A stretch of 64,000 bases of DNA from Nocardia araoensis NBRC 100135 (GTDB lineage: Bacteria > Actinomycetota > Actinomycetes > Mycobacteriales > Mycobacteriaceae), in NCBI RefSeq assembly GCF_000308435.1, contig NZ_BAFR01000168.1, positions 1 to 64,000 of the forward strand, in the 5' to 3' direction. Within the stretch, counting starts at the first letter, position 1; every line of letters starts with the position of its first letter. Positions 26,809 to 36,799 of the stretch are shown here, one piece after another. The notes beneath the pieces are model-generated. The model was not told where the DNA came from, did not search any database, and saw nothing but the letters and a program-made list of their open reading frames with translations. The position numbers and the translations under genes were made by a program.

Positions 26809-27588
26809 TCAGACGCCGAAACGGCGATGGCGCGCGGCGAAGTCGCGCAGCGCCCGCAGGAAATCCACCCGGCGGAACTCCGGCCAGTACGCCTCGGTGA
26901 ACCATATCTCCGAGTATGCGCTCTGCCACAGCAGGAACCCGGAGAGGCGCTGCTCGCCGGAGGTGCGAATGACCAGGTCCGGGTCCGGCTGACCGGAGGT
27001 GTAGAGATGCTGGCCGATCGCGTTCACGGTGATCGACTGCACCAGGTCCTCACCGGTTTCGCCCGCGGCGATCTCCTGGCGGACCAGCGAGCGCACCGCG
27101 TCGGTGATCTCCTGCCTGCCGCCGTAGCCGACCGCGACATTGACGTGCACTCCGTTGCGGCCGTCGGTGCGCTCGGCCGCGGTGCGCATCCGCTTGGCGA
27201 TCAGCTCGGGAAAGCCGTCGAGCGAGCCGACGATGCGCACGCTCCAGTTCTGCTCCGGCGCCGACAGCTCCTCGACCACGTCGGTGATGACCTCGAACAG
27301 CGTCTCGAGTTCCTCCGGATCGCGCTGGAGATTCTCGGTGGACAGCAGGTAGACGGTCACCATCTCGATGCCCTCGGCCTCGCACCATCCGACCAGCTCG
27401 GCGATCTTCAGCGCGCCGACCCGATGGCCGTGACTGACGTCGGTGAAACCGTTCTCCCGCGCCCACCGGCGATTGCCGTCACACATCACCGCGACGTGCC
27501 GGGGATGCTGTTTGCCGGCCAGCTGCCTGGACAGCCGGGCCTCGTAGATGCGATACGGCAGACCCCGCACCTGACTCGGAAGTTCCAC
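26809..27588 (-). CDS. Short-chain Z-isoprenyl diphosphate synthase (Z-FPP synthase-like)
   Basis: Cis-prenyltransferase, 259 aa, condensing isopentenyl diphosphate with an allylic diphosphate. The catalytic Asp motif is MCDGNRRWAR near residues 34-43; RTSGEQRLSGFLLWQSAYSE (about 209-228) is the substrate-binding/dimer motif. Sequence and neighbourhood (HlyIII-like and DUF255 genes beside it) match M. tuberculosis Rv1086, which makes omega,E,Z-farnesyl diphosphate for decaprenyl phosphate. The alternative, a long-chain UppS, is less likely given this synteny. Confidence 0.9.
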   Translation of the reverse strand: MELPSQVRGLPYRIYEARLSRQLAGKQHPRHVAVMCDGNRRWARENGFTDVSHGHRVGALKIAELVGWCEAEGIEMVTVYLLSTENLQRDPEELETLFEVITDVVEELSAPEQNWSVRIVGSLDGFPELIAKRMRTAAERTDGRNGVHVNVAVGYGGRQEITDAVRSLVRQEIAAGETGEDLVQSITVNAIGQHLYTSGQPDPDLVIRTSGEQRLSGFLLWQSAYSEIWFTEAYWPEFRRVDFLRALRDFAARHRRFGV

Positions 27589-27767
27589 GCGGGCAACCCT
27601 ACGCCTCGGCGACGCGAACGCGGCATCGACCGCGATACGCCGGTACAGTGGCCGGGAGCACGCAAGTTACGGTTGCGTAGGTTACTGACGGGTTCAACTA
27701 CCTCGTCTGCACTCGGTCCGTCTTGGGCCGCGGACAGACTGCTCCAGCCGTCCCTTAGGAGGTACAC

Positions 27768-28487
27768 GTGTCCGAATCGGTCGGCGCCGCCGATGCGACC
27801 GCCGTCACACCGGTCCCCGCTTCGTCAGGTGAAGCGCTGGCCGATGCGCTGGTCAAACCGCGCCTGCGAGGCTGGATCCACACCTGGGCCGTCGGCGTCG
27901 CGGCGATCGCGGCCGTCGTGCTGATCGCCACCGCCACCACGATCTCGGCGACCGCCGGATGGTCGACGCTGGTCTACGGGCTCACCGTGTGCGGACTGTT
28001 CGGCGTCAGCGCGGTCTATCACCGGGTGACCTGGCCGACCGCGCGCGCTCGCGTCCGGATGAAGCGAGCGGATCACTCGATGATCTTCCTGTTCATCGCG
28101 GGCAGCTACACCCCGTTCGCCCTGCTCGGTCTGCCCGGGCGCACCGGACAGACGCTGCTGGCCGTGGTCTGGGCGGGCGCGCTGGCCGGAGTGGCGCTGA
28201 AACTGCTGTGGCCCGGCGCGCCCCGCTGGGTCGGCGTTCCGCTGTATCTGCTGCTCGGCTGGGCGATCGTGCCGGTGGCCGGACAACTGAACGACCAGAT
28301 CGGCATCGCACCGCTGATTCTGCTGCTGATCGGCGGCCTGTTCTACAGCGGCGGCGCGATCCTCTACGCCACCAAGTGGCCGAACCCGTGGCCGGGGGTG
28401 TTCGGGCATCACGAGTTCTTCCACGCGGCCACGGTGCTGGCGGCGCTGACCCACTACGCGGCGGTCTGGCTCGTCGTCCTGCGCTGA
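27768..28487 (+). CDS. HlyIII/PAQR-family membrane protein
   Basis: Integral membrane protein of the hemolysin-III/PAQR family, 239 aa, about seven hydrophobic segments. The N-terminal SAVYHRVTW, internal RADHSMIFLFIAGSYTP and C-terminal GHHEFFHAATVLAAL supply the conserved His/Asp metal site. The GTG start is fixed by a perfect AGGAGGT at 27757-27763. It is divergent from the Z-isoprenyl synthase. Family roles include zinc-dependent ceramidase-like activity and membrane homeostasis; the bacterial function is unclear. Confidence 0.88.
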   Translation: MSESVGAADATAVTPVPASSGEALADALVKPRLRGWIHTWAVGVAAIAAVVLIATATTISATAGWSTLVYGLTVCGLFGVSAVYHRVTWPTARARVRMKRADHSMIFLFIAGSYTPFALLGLPGRTGQTLLAVVWAGALAGVALKLLWPGAPRWVGVPLYLLLGWAIVPVAGQLNDQIGIAPLILLLIGGLFYSGGAILYATKWPNPWPGVFGHHEFFHAATVLAALTHYAAVWLVVLR

Positions 28488-28534
28488 GCGCATAGAGTCG
28501 ACGGGGAGGTCGAACGAGAGGGGCGGCGCAGACG

Positions 28535-28603
28535 ATGGAACAGAGCTCGTTCGTGTTCTTCGTCGGGATCACACGCCGGTCAGCGGAATCGCGACCTCGA
28601 TGA
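28535..28603 (+). CDS. Possible 22-aa upstream ORF coupled to the adenylate cyclase
   Basis: An ATG at 28535, preceded by GAGAGGGG, opens a 22-codon frame (MEQSSFVFFVGITRRS...). Its TGA (28601-28603) overlaps the cyclase ATG at 28600 as ATGA. The cyclase itself has no clear ribosome site, so coupling is plausible. It could equally be noise. Confidence 0.3.
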   Translation: MEQSSFVFFVGITRRSAESRPR

Positions 28604-30237
28604 TCGCGAAATTCGTCCTCTGGGCGCTCAAAGCGCGGGGTGGTCTGGCCGTATTGGTCACCACGGCGAATCTCAGCGGGCTCGCGGTGATCGTCACCCA
28701 ACTGTGGCTGAACGGGTTCCTCGGCAGGCTGGGCGCGGATTGGCTGCGGGCGCTGGCCTTCGTCGGCATCTACCCCGCGGTGGGCTTCCTGGCGGGCATC
28801 GTGCTGGCGGTGCGCGACCGCAAGGTGTACTTCGGCTGGCTCGACGCCGGTCGCAAACCGACGAAGGTGGAGGCGCGGCGCTTACTGCACCTCCCCGCCG
28901 CGATCAGCATGCGCGCGATAGCGCTGTGGATACCCGGCGTGATCGTGGCGACCGCGGTCTTCGCGCGGCTGAGCCCGGACAACGATCCCGGCGTGACGGC
29001 GTCGCTGTTCACGATCGGCGCTTTCGAGTCGGCGGCGGTCACCTTCCTGATCGTGGACCGGTTGATCCGGCCGACGATTCCGGTGGTCGCCGGGGTGCTC
29101 GGCTGGACCATGCACTGGAGTTCTTCGGTGCTGGTACGGGTCGTGCTGACTTGGGCGGTGGCGGCGGCGCTTCCGCTGCTCATGCTGATCGTCGTGCTGG
29201 CCGACCCGGCGGCGGCCGCGCCCGACCGGGTCCGCACCGCCATCTACCTGTCCGGGGTCGGCATCGGGGTGGGCGCGCTGGCCACGGCGCTGCTCGCCCG
29301 CGCGGTCGCCGCGCCGATGCGCACCCTGCGTCGCGCGCTGGACCGCATCGCGCAGGGCGATCTGGGCGCGCGGGTTCCGATCGGCAGCACCAGCGAGATC
29401 GGCCGGTTGGAGCACTCGGTCAACGAGCTGGCGGCGAATCTGCGCGAGCGGGAGCGGATGCGGGAGGTGTTCGGCAGGCACGTCGGGGCCGAGGTGGCCG
29501 AACGCGCGCTGGCGCGCGGGGCGGATCTCACCGGCGACGTGCGCGAGGTGTCGGCGCTGTTCGTCGACGTGACCGGGTCGGTGGAATTGTCCACCGGGCT
29601 GCCGCCGCAGGAGTTCGTGGACAAGCTCAACCGGTTGCTCGCGATCGTGGTCGCGGCGACCGAGGAGAACAACGGCCTGGTCAACAAGTTCGAGGGCGAT
29701 GCGGCGCTGTGCGTCTTCGGAGCGCCGATCGCCCTCGGCGACAACGCGACCCCGGCGTTGCGGGCGGCGCGCCGCATCCGGGACGAAGTGCTCGCCACCG
29801 GGGAGCTCGACATCGGTATCGGCGTCGCGCGCGGACCGGTCTTCGCCGGCGACGTCGGCTCCGACACCCGGCTGGAATTCACGGTGATCGGCGACGCCGT
29901 CAACGAGGCCGCCCGCCTCACCACGGCGGCCAAGGAGGTGCCACGGCGCATCCTGGTGAGCCAAGCGCTGATCGAGGCCGGTACCGAACACGAACGCGCC
30001 AAGTGGACGTTCTACGACACGATCGTGCTACGCGGCATGAAAGACCCGACGTTCTGCTGGACCGACATCGACACCTCCGGCGACCGACCCGACCGCATCG
30101 AGACCCGCACCGATCAGCTCGACCGCGACGACCTGCCCGCCGACACCAACCCGGTCATCGAAATCCACACGGCCGCAGCGCCGTCCGACGATGCCGAGCG
30201 CCCGGACGCCGAACTGGACGCTCCGCCTCGCCGCTAG
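28600..30237 (+). CDS. Membrane class III adenylate/guanylate cyclase with HAMP domain
   Basis: 545-aa cyclase making cAMP (or cGMP). About six transmembrane segments fill residues 5-235, a HAMP linker follows (MRTLRRALDRIAQGDLGARVP, about 243-263), and the catalytic domain spans ~310-480. Metal-binding Asp residues are in LFVDVTGS and FEGDAALCVFG, and the transition-state region in TVIGDAVNEAARL. The last ~60 residues are acidic and disordered. The architecture matches M. tuberculosis Rv1318c-Rv3645-type cyclases. Its stop is 17 bp from the convergent DUF255 gene. Confidence 0.9.
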   Translation: MIAKFVLWALKARGGLAVLVTTANLSGLAVIVTQLWLNGFLGRLGADWLRALAFVGIYPAVGFLAGIVLAVRDRKVYFGWLDAGRKPTKVEARRLLHLPAAISMRAIALWIPGVIVATAVFARLSPDNDPGVTASLFTIGAFESAAVTFLIVDRLIRPTIPVVAGVLGWTMHWSSSVLVRVVLTWAVAAALPLLMLIVVLADPAAAAPDRVRTAIYLSGVGIGVGALATALLARAVAAPMRTLRRALDRIAQGDLGARVPIGSTSEIGRLEHSVNELAANLRERERMREVFGRHVGAEVAERALARGADLTGDVREVSALFVDVTGSVELSTGLPPQEFVDKLNRLLAIVVAATEENNGLVNKFEGDAALCVFGAPIALGDNATPALRAARRIRDEVLATGELDIGIGVARGPVFAGDVGSDTRLEFTVIGDAVNEAARLTTAAKEVPRRILVSQALIEAGTEHERAKWTFYDTIVLRGMKDPTFCWTDIDTSGDRPDRIETRTDQLDRDDLPADTNPVIEIHTAAAPSDDAERPDAELDAPPRR

Positions 30238-30254
30238 ACCCGAGCGGGCACCCC

Positions 30255-32306
<2,052 letters not shown>

Positions 32307-32865
32307 GGCTCCACCGTACGACCCTTCCCCGACCCGTGCGGGTAACCCCATCGAACGCCCGGGCCTTTCTCCGCGACCGCCTCGCGGCCGGATCGAGCCA
32401 ACGGCCCCGCACACGAACGTGCGGACGCTCCCCCTGCGGTTGCGCCGCCGGAGGGCCGGTGATGGAATCCGGCTTTCGATGGAACCGGTCGTCGGGCCGG
32501 GGCGTCCGAGGTCGAGCTCGACCACAGCAATAGGAAGGTCAACGCGCTGAACGAGCGCGGACGTCGGCTCGATCGAACGTGGCTCGGCTGGATTCTCCGG
32601 GTAGGAGGGCGACGCGGGCAACACCACACGCGGCCGTGATCTTCGCCCGGGACGGGTAGTTACCGGCCGACGGCGAAATCCGCTGTCACCCTTGGAGAGT
32701 GGGCGGTCGGCAGGGTGGAGGTACGCATCCCCGGCCAGTTCGGCTACGAGTGAGTCGGACGGCGAGTCCAGCCGAGCATCGAAAAAGGACATCAATGGCA
32801 ACAACGTCTTCGAGACCTTGCAGAACACTCCAGGAACGTAGGTCTGGAATTCAATATCGAGTTCA
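32307..32865. other. Intergenic region with no confident gene
   Basis: About 560 bp with no confident gene. A minus-strand stretch at about 32680-32880 reads as plausible protein (DELDIEFQTYVPGVF, SFFDARLDSPSDSLVAEL) but has no start of its own and overlaps the nuclease gene; it may be a decayed remnant. The rest shows no RNA or repeat that I can recognise. Confidence 0.4.
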
Positions 32866-33726
32866 TCAGCTTCCTTCGACCCATCCGGATGCACGTTTCG
32901 TAAGCAGTGGAATGGTAGATCCGACTTGGGTCGACGGGGCCGGGGGACGCTCGGCCCCGCGCAACTGTTGCAGCCTCTCCCTGAAACCCCTTTCCAGATA
33001 CGCATTGCCCTCTTCCCGCTCCCATTCACGATCCCCTGGCCGCCAAGCACTCTCGTGGCCTTCGCCGAGCCGACTGAGCTCTACAGCCGAATCCAGGAAG
33101 TAACGGTGGCCCGAAATTCTCGGGCGGTGACCTCGGCGCGGAACCCTCGGGCGGTGATCTCGATGCCCGAGATCATCTGGACCATGTTGTTGCAGAACAT
33201 AATTCAACTCGCAGCAGGCGTCGCAGCTGATCACAGCATCCGAGAGCGGAATTGCTCCGAATGCGAGAAACGAGTAGATCTTGCGCAACGTGTCTTCGCC
33301 AGGGAGAAAGGGCCTGGATCTATGCGCGATATGGAGTAGCGCAAGGCGCGCGCAGGTCATGGCGTCGGCTCGTCGCGGAAAGCTGACGTCTGCCGGGTGC
33401 AGACGCCGCAGAGGTTCCTGGCGAAGTCGCATAACATCATGATGGCCACTGAGACTGCGGGTTTCGCAGATCTTCTTCAGGTCCGTCTCTTCGCGGTCAC
33501 GATGCCAGTACGCACCGTCATATTCTATGACGAGAAGATGCCCCGCTCGTTCACCGATCTCAAAAAGCATGTCAGCTCGGAGCTCGTAGCGGCCCCCGAC
33601 TCTGTGGTTGCGAACTCCCGTTCCGAACACGAAATTGAGGATCGCGAAGATACTGCTTTCGGCAACAGATTCGCCCGGCGCACTGTCACCTGGTCTGAGG
33701 AAGCGCCCTGCGCCGTACCAACTCAT
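32866..33726 (-). CDS. Putative PD-(D/E)XK (Vsr/DUF559-like) nuclease-domain protein
   Basis: 286-aa protein. The order Glu (GESVAESSIF), Asp (YELRADMLFEI), then IEYDGAYWHRDREETDLKK with RLRQEPL downstream matches the Vsr/DUF559 variant of the PD-(D/E)XK nuclease fold at about residues 20-105. A CDAC pair occurs near 180. The C-terminal ~90 residues are Arg-rich with a repeated HRPR element. Codon third positions are near 60% GC in the sampled part, well below neighbours, suggesting transfer. Start ATG 33726 was preferred to 33816 because the upstream part is unlike protein. A DNA-end or repair/defence role is inference. Confidence 0.55.
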   Translation of the reverse strand: MSWYGAGRFLRPGDSAPGESVAESSIFAILNFVFGTGVRNHRVGGRYELRADMLFEIGERAGHLLVIEYDGAYWHRDREETDLKKICETRSLSGHHDVMRLRQEPLRRLHPADVSFPRRADAMTCARLALLHIAHRSRPFLPGEDTLRKIYSFLAFGAIPLSDAVISCDACCELNYVLQQHGPDDLGHRDHRPRVPRRGHRPRISGHRYFLDSAVELSRLGEGHESAWRPGDREWEREEGNAYLERGFRERLQQLRGAERPPAPSTQVGSTIPLLTKRASGWVEGS

Positions 33727-33990
33727 AGTGCGAAGGTAACCAGCGGCACCGACATGTTCACGGTTCTGGAGTTGCTCTCCGACTGCGACCGTGCAGCGAG
33801 GCAGAGCGCCGAGCAAGTTGCGGCCCTCTGGATGTGTCGGTGGTCGCGCGAAATCGGCCGCCGTATCTCACGGATTAGCGATCTAACTGCGTAAATATGC
33901 TCTACCCCAGGGCGAGGAGAACGCTCTACCGCGCCGCGCACGAAAGCCGCCGGGCAGGATTTCGGCGTGCCGTAGCTGGATGGCTGAGTC

Positions 33991-34737
33991 TCAGTAGGGA
34001 CCCGGCGTGCTCGGCTCGGCACGCCAGGGCCCCGACGGACCGGGACCGAACGTGAGGGCCAGATCGAACAGGTGCCGGTTCCACGAGCGGACCGCGAGGT
34101 CGGCCAGAACGCCGGAAACCGTGATGGTGTCGCGCCTGGCCGGCGCGGCCAGCGTCTGGTTCTCTCCGTGCTGCGGCTGCTCGTTCCAGACCGGTACGCC
34201 GAACGGGACCGGACTGGTCTCCAGCAACGACACCCATGTCCCGTCGGGCGCGCGCGTCACCGTCGTGAGTGCGTACGGCGCGAAAGGCACCTGCCACCCG
34301 CCCGTCTCCAGCACCATGACTTCACCGCGCTCGGCCGCCGCGAGCGCCATCTCCCCGAACCAGCGGGCGAAGGCGCTTCGCGCGTCCTCGCTCACCGCAG
34401 CTTGCGCGGTGGATTCTTCCACCCGGGTCAGTTCGACCGCGTCACCCGGTACACCCCCTTGCGGATCGCGGAAGCGGGCCGCCAAGAACAAGGTGCCGAA
34501 CCTGCCGGTCGGATGGAGGTGCAACAAACCGGCTTCCCGGAAACGCGTCTCCCCTATCGGCATTCGCGCCAACCGACCGATACCGGCACACCCGCGCACG
34601 ATCTCCGGCTGGTGCACTCGCCAGTACGACACCCCTTCGCCGTCCCGCCACAGCGGCATATGCCCGCCGATCATCGGCCCGAGCATCGTCGTTTCCATAA
34701 CATCCCCAGGCGAGACCGCCGCCCCCACGTTCGTCAT
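33991..34737 (-). CDS. Hypothetical protein
   Basis: About 248 aa, not recognised. It is soluble, with no signal peptide or transmembrane span, and rich in Trp and Gly (GVSYWRVHQPEIVRG, GRFGTLFLAARF, ETGGWQVPFAPYAL). Third-position GC is high, so it is probably real. ATG 34698 is an alternative start. It lies downstream of the SnoaL-like gene on the same strand with a 41-bp gap and may be co-transcribed. Confidence 0.6.
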   Translation of the reverse strand: MTNVGAAVSPGDVMETTMLGPMIGGHMPLWRDGEGVSYWRVHQPEIVRGCAGIGRLARMPIGETRFREAGLLHLHPTGRFGTLFLAARFRDPQGGVPGDAVELTRVEESTAQAAVSEDARSAFARWFGEMALAAAERGEVMVLETGGWQVPFAPYALTTVTRAPDGTWVSLLETSPVPFGVPVWNEQPQHGENQTLAAPARRDTITVSGVLADLAVRSWNRHLFDLALTFGPGPSGPWRAEPSTPGPY

Positions 34738-34778
34738 GCCGACGATGCTATCGCCACAGGAGGATTCGGCCGGAGCGA

Positions 34779-35138
34779 CTACCGGCCGACGCGGGGTCCT
34801 TCGGTGATCCCCCACATCTCCGCGAGGCGGTCGTCGGCGACACGGAAGATCTCGAGCAGCATCGGCCGCGAGTCGTCCGGCCCGCCGGTTCCCTCGATGG
34901 ACGAGCGAACAGCGACCTTGTCGCCGTCGACCAGGATGTCCTCGGCGACGACGCGCATGCCGGGGAATCGGTCCACGAGTTCGCGCCAGGCAGCCTTACC
35001 CGCCTCGACCCCGGTCGCGTGGAGCGCGTGGCTGTAGAAGTTCGGGGCCGCCAGGTCGTCGAAGCGGTCGAACTGCCGGGTGTTGAAGCACTCCTGCATG
35101 CGCAGTATCAGGGCGCGGATGTCGTCGGGTGTGGCCAT
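34779..35138 (-). CDS. SnoaL/NTF2-like protein
   Basis: 119-aa cone-fold protein of the SnoaL-like/NTF2 superfamily. Typical features are the N-terminal helix then MQECFNTRQFDRFDDLAAPNF, the middle WRELVDRFPGMRVVAEDILVDGDKV and C-terminal EIFRVADDRLAEMWG. Members include polyketide cyclases, small isomerases and ligand-binding proteins; the role here is unknown. Start ATG 35138 follows a GGGAG ribosome site. Confidence 0.75.
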   Translation of the reverse strand: MATPDDIRALILRMQECFNTRQFDRFDDLAAPNFYSHALHATGVEAGKAAWRELVDRFPGMRVVAEDILVDGDKVAVRSSIEGTGGPDDSRPMLLEIFRVADDRLAEMWGITEGPRVGR

Positions 35139-35390
35139 CGGCGGAATCTCCCACAAGCAACCGATCGAGGTAGGGCGAGCGCCGAACACAAGCGGTGTGT
35201 CGCCCCGTTTACCGGAGCACTATACGGTGCTGTGCGCCGGTTATGCGTGCGGTGTGCCCGATCCCTCCGCCGAACACCCTCCGGCACTGCCGTCGCCGGC
35301 GCATTCACCGCAATCGCCATGCCGGGGCCGAGACAACCGCGGGACCCTCGGCGCACACAGCCCAGATCATCCTCGGCGGAATACGCTGCG

Positions 35391-35431
35391 GCGAAATCGA
35401 GCTGCGCCGATGGGAGCGGACCGATTACAGT
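35391..35431 (+). promoter_or_regulatory. Promoter-like element P1 for Y-RNA 1
   Basis: CGAAATCGAGCTGCG (35392-35406) and TACAGT (35426-35431) are separated by 19 nt, the same spacing as two related elements at 36437 and 36912. The expected start, ~7 nt after the -10-like hexamer, falls at about 35438, the foot of the first structured RNA. Confidence 0.5.
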
Positions 35432-35437
35432 CTTATC

Positions 35438-35620
35438 CGCGCCCGGTGCGCAGGCAACGGATACTTCCGATTCACGGGATTGGTTGCGGGTTCGAGTCCC
35501 GTCCGGATCGTTTCGATCCGGTAGCTCAATTGGCAGAGCAGTCCACGGCAGGGTTTTCGGACCCGCAGGGCTCGATTCGCTCGAGCCGGTACTCCCGTCG
35601 CCGACCATAACTCGGGTGTC
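35438..35620 (+). ncRNA. Y-RNA-like RNA 1 with circularly permuted tRNA-like module
   Basis: Probable Ro60-binding Y RNA of the YrlA type. Outer stem 35440-35445/35613-35618; conserved internal loop GTGCGCA 35446-35452; inner stem GGCAACGG 35453-35460 with CCGTCGCC 35595-35602 (one A-C mismatch); then ATACTTCC. The tRNA-like part runs in permuted order: T arm 35486-35502 (loop TTCGAGT), acceptor 3' strand CCGGATC 35503-35509, loop GTTTC, acceptor 5' strand GATCCGG 35515-35521, TA, D arm 35524-35539. Unlike the other copies, 48 nt are inserted after the D arm (35540-35587), forming two hairpins. The D and T arms resemble ordinary elongator tRNA, closest by eye to Trp. Confidence 0.75.
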
Positions 35621-35628
35621 CAACCTTT

Positions 35629-35655
35629 GCGCGGAAAGCGGCGAGGTATCCGCGC
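35629..35655 (+). terminator. Hairpin after Y-RNA 1
   Basis: GCGCGGA (35629-35635) pairs with TCCGCGC (35649-35655) around a 13-nt loop, followed by TTCCC. A possible terminator for the first RNA; there is no long T run. Confidence 0.35.
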
Positions 35656-35738
35656 TTCCCGTAGGAATGCATACCGGAGTGGCTCGTCGAATTTCATCGG
35701 CGACAGAGGTATCCGCGTACCCGCCGGAACTCGGCACA

Positions 35739-36314
35739 CTACGTGCGGGCCAGTACCTCGCGTCCGACATACGCCAACAGTCTGCGGTGTGCCGGTTCGT
35801 CGTCGGCGACGAGCACCTCGGGACCGAATATGCCGGGCGCGCGGAAGGAATCGATGCCGCCCTTGGTCTGCATGGTGGCGAGCAGTTCGCCGCACAACTC
35901 GTCGTCGGCCAGATCCGGGCGATCAATCGCCACCGCGATATCGATGCCGTGCACCAGGATCTCGGTGAGATGCACCAGCGCGGCCGCGGGGCCGGGCAGT
36001 TCCCCGAGTGAGATGCCCACCGTGCCGTCGAGCGCGTCGGGCCGGTGCCAGGCGGCGCGGCCCACCTCGGCCGCCGCGGCGTACGCACCTTGCGGATCGC
36101 CGCCGAGCCAGTCGGATTCGTGTTCGGCGCCGGCGTCCGTGCCGCTCAGCGCCGCGGCGAAGATGTGCATACCGCCCACCGTGTGGTTGAGCACGGCGCG
36201 GACATCCCAGTCCCGGCACGGCGTCGGCGCTGTCAGACCCGCTCCTCCCACGGCGGCGACGATCGCTCCGGTCGCGTCCAGTGCGCGGTCGATCTGTCCG
36301 ATCACGTTGTCCAT
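35739..36314 (-). CDS. Mycothiol-dependent maleylpyruvate isomerase-family (DinB-like) protein
   Basis: 191-aa helical metal-binding protein of the TIGR03086/maleylpyruvate-isomerase N-terminal type. Recognised by TPCRDWDVRAVLNHTVGG (about residues 31-48) and by HLTEILVHGIDIAVAI, which provide the conserved metal-ligand His/Asp residues. Such proteins use mycothiol as cofactor or carrier; the substrate is unknown. The start MDNVIGQIDRAL at 36314 is the family start. It lies antisense between Y-RNA 1 and Y-RNA 2, splitting the RNA array; its upstream region is shared with promoter P2. Confidence 0.8.
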   Translation of the reverse strand: MDNVIGQIDRALDATGAIVAAVGGAGLTAPTPCRDWDVRAVLNHTVGGMHIFAAALSGTDAGAEHESDWLGGDPQGAYAAAAEVGRAAWHRPDALDGTVGISLGELPGPAAALVHLTEILVHGIDIAVAIDRPDLADDELCGELLATMQTKGGIDSFRAPGIFGPEVLVADDEPAHRRLLAYVGREVLART

Positions 36315-36436
36315 GAGCTTCCTTCGGTCGAGCGGTTTGGCTGAATTGGTAACACAGGACACCGACAAGCGCGCGGCAATGCGAACTCCACCTTGCGCGG
36401 AAATAGTTGCTCACAGTGTGCTTCTCGAGACCGCGA

Positions 36437-36478
36437 CCGAAAAATCGGATGCGCGGGCCGGGACCGCCCCGCTAGCCT
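36437..36478 (+). promoter_or_regulatory. Promoter-like element P2 for Y-RNAs 2-4
   Basis: CCGAAAAATCGGATGCG (36437-36453), then 19 nt, then TAGCCT (36473-36478). The first part is nearly identical to the element at 36912, with the same spacing. Predicted start near 36485, at the foot of Y-RNA 2. No comparable element precedes Y-RNAs 3 and 4, so the three may be one precursor. Confidence 0.5.
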
Positions 36479-36483
36479 CGGTG

Positions 36484-36621
36484 GTGCGCCCGGTGCGCAG
36501 GCAACGGATACTTCCACTTCTAATGGACAGGTTGCGGGTTCGAGTCCCGCCCGGACCCCATGGTCCGGTAGCTCAACGGTAGAGCGGTACGTTCCGTCGC
36601 CGATTTCCATCTCGGGCGCGC
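36484..36621 (+). ncRNA. Y-RNA-like RNA 2 with permuted tRNA module and anticodon hairpin
   Basis: Outer stem GCGCCCG 36486-36492 with CGGGCGC 36613-36619; internal loop GTGCGCA; inner stem GGCAACGG 36500-36507 with CCGTCGCC 36594-36601 (same A-C mismatch as copy 1). The module is the fullest: anticodon-like hairpin TCCA/TGGA with 7-nt loop CTTCTAA (36517-36523), variable-loop-like CAGGTT, T arm 36534-36550, acceptor 3' strand CCGGACC 36551-36557, loop CCAT, acceptor 5' strand GGTCCGG 36562-36568, TA, D arm 36571-36585. The loop, T arm and D arm resemble tRNA-Arg(UCU). The CCA-like loop may be a relic of a tRNA 3' end. Confidence 0.8.
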
Positions 36622-36645
36622 TACAGACGAATCGCGCACGCGCGA

Positions 36646-36778
36646 ATCGGCCCGGTGCGCCGACCACGGTTACTTCCGGACCCACGAGTTCCGGTTCGAA
36701 TCCGGACCGCCCTCGCGGCGGTGGTGTAACGGCAGCACAGAGGGCATGTCCGTGGTCCGATCGTGATCTCGGGCCGGT
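36646..36778 (+). ncRNA. Y-RNA-like RNA 3 with Gln-type permuted tRNA module
   Basis: Outer stem CGGCCCG 36648-36654 with CGGGCCG 36770-36776; internal loop GTGCGCC; inner stem GACCACGG 36662-36669 with CCGTGGTC 36750-36757, a perfect and different pairing from copies 1-2 (compensating changes). Then TTACTTCC. T arm 36690-36706 (TCCGG, TTCGAAT, CCGGA), shortened acceptor CCGCC 36707-36711 with GGCGG 36717-36721, D arm GTGT-AACGGCA-GCAC 36724-36738, which resembles tRNA-Gln. No anticodon arm. No promoter-like element of its own. Confidence 0.75.
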
Positions 36779-36799
36779 TCGCTCGGGCGGAGGAACGGC

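Noticed and set aside
32307..33050. Upstream extension of the DUF255 protein
   Set aside because: The family N-terminus starts at 32306; the extension is unlike any family and overlaps the nuclease gene.
33095..33125. GTTACTTCC on the minus strand, as in the Y-RNA junction
   Set aside because: No GGTGCG loop and no stems in the right order; treated as a chance match.
35486..36738. Ordinary tRNA genes in the array
   Set aside because: T arms precede the acceptor 5' strand and D arm; no copy has the normal D-anticodon-T order with a shared acceptor stem.
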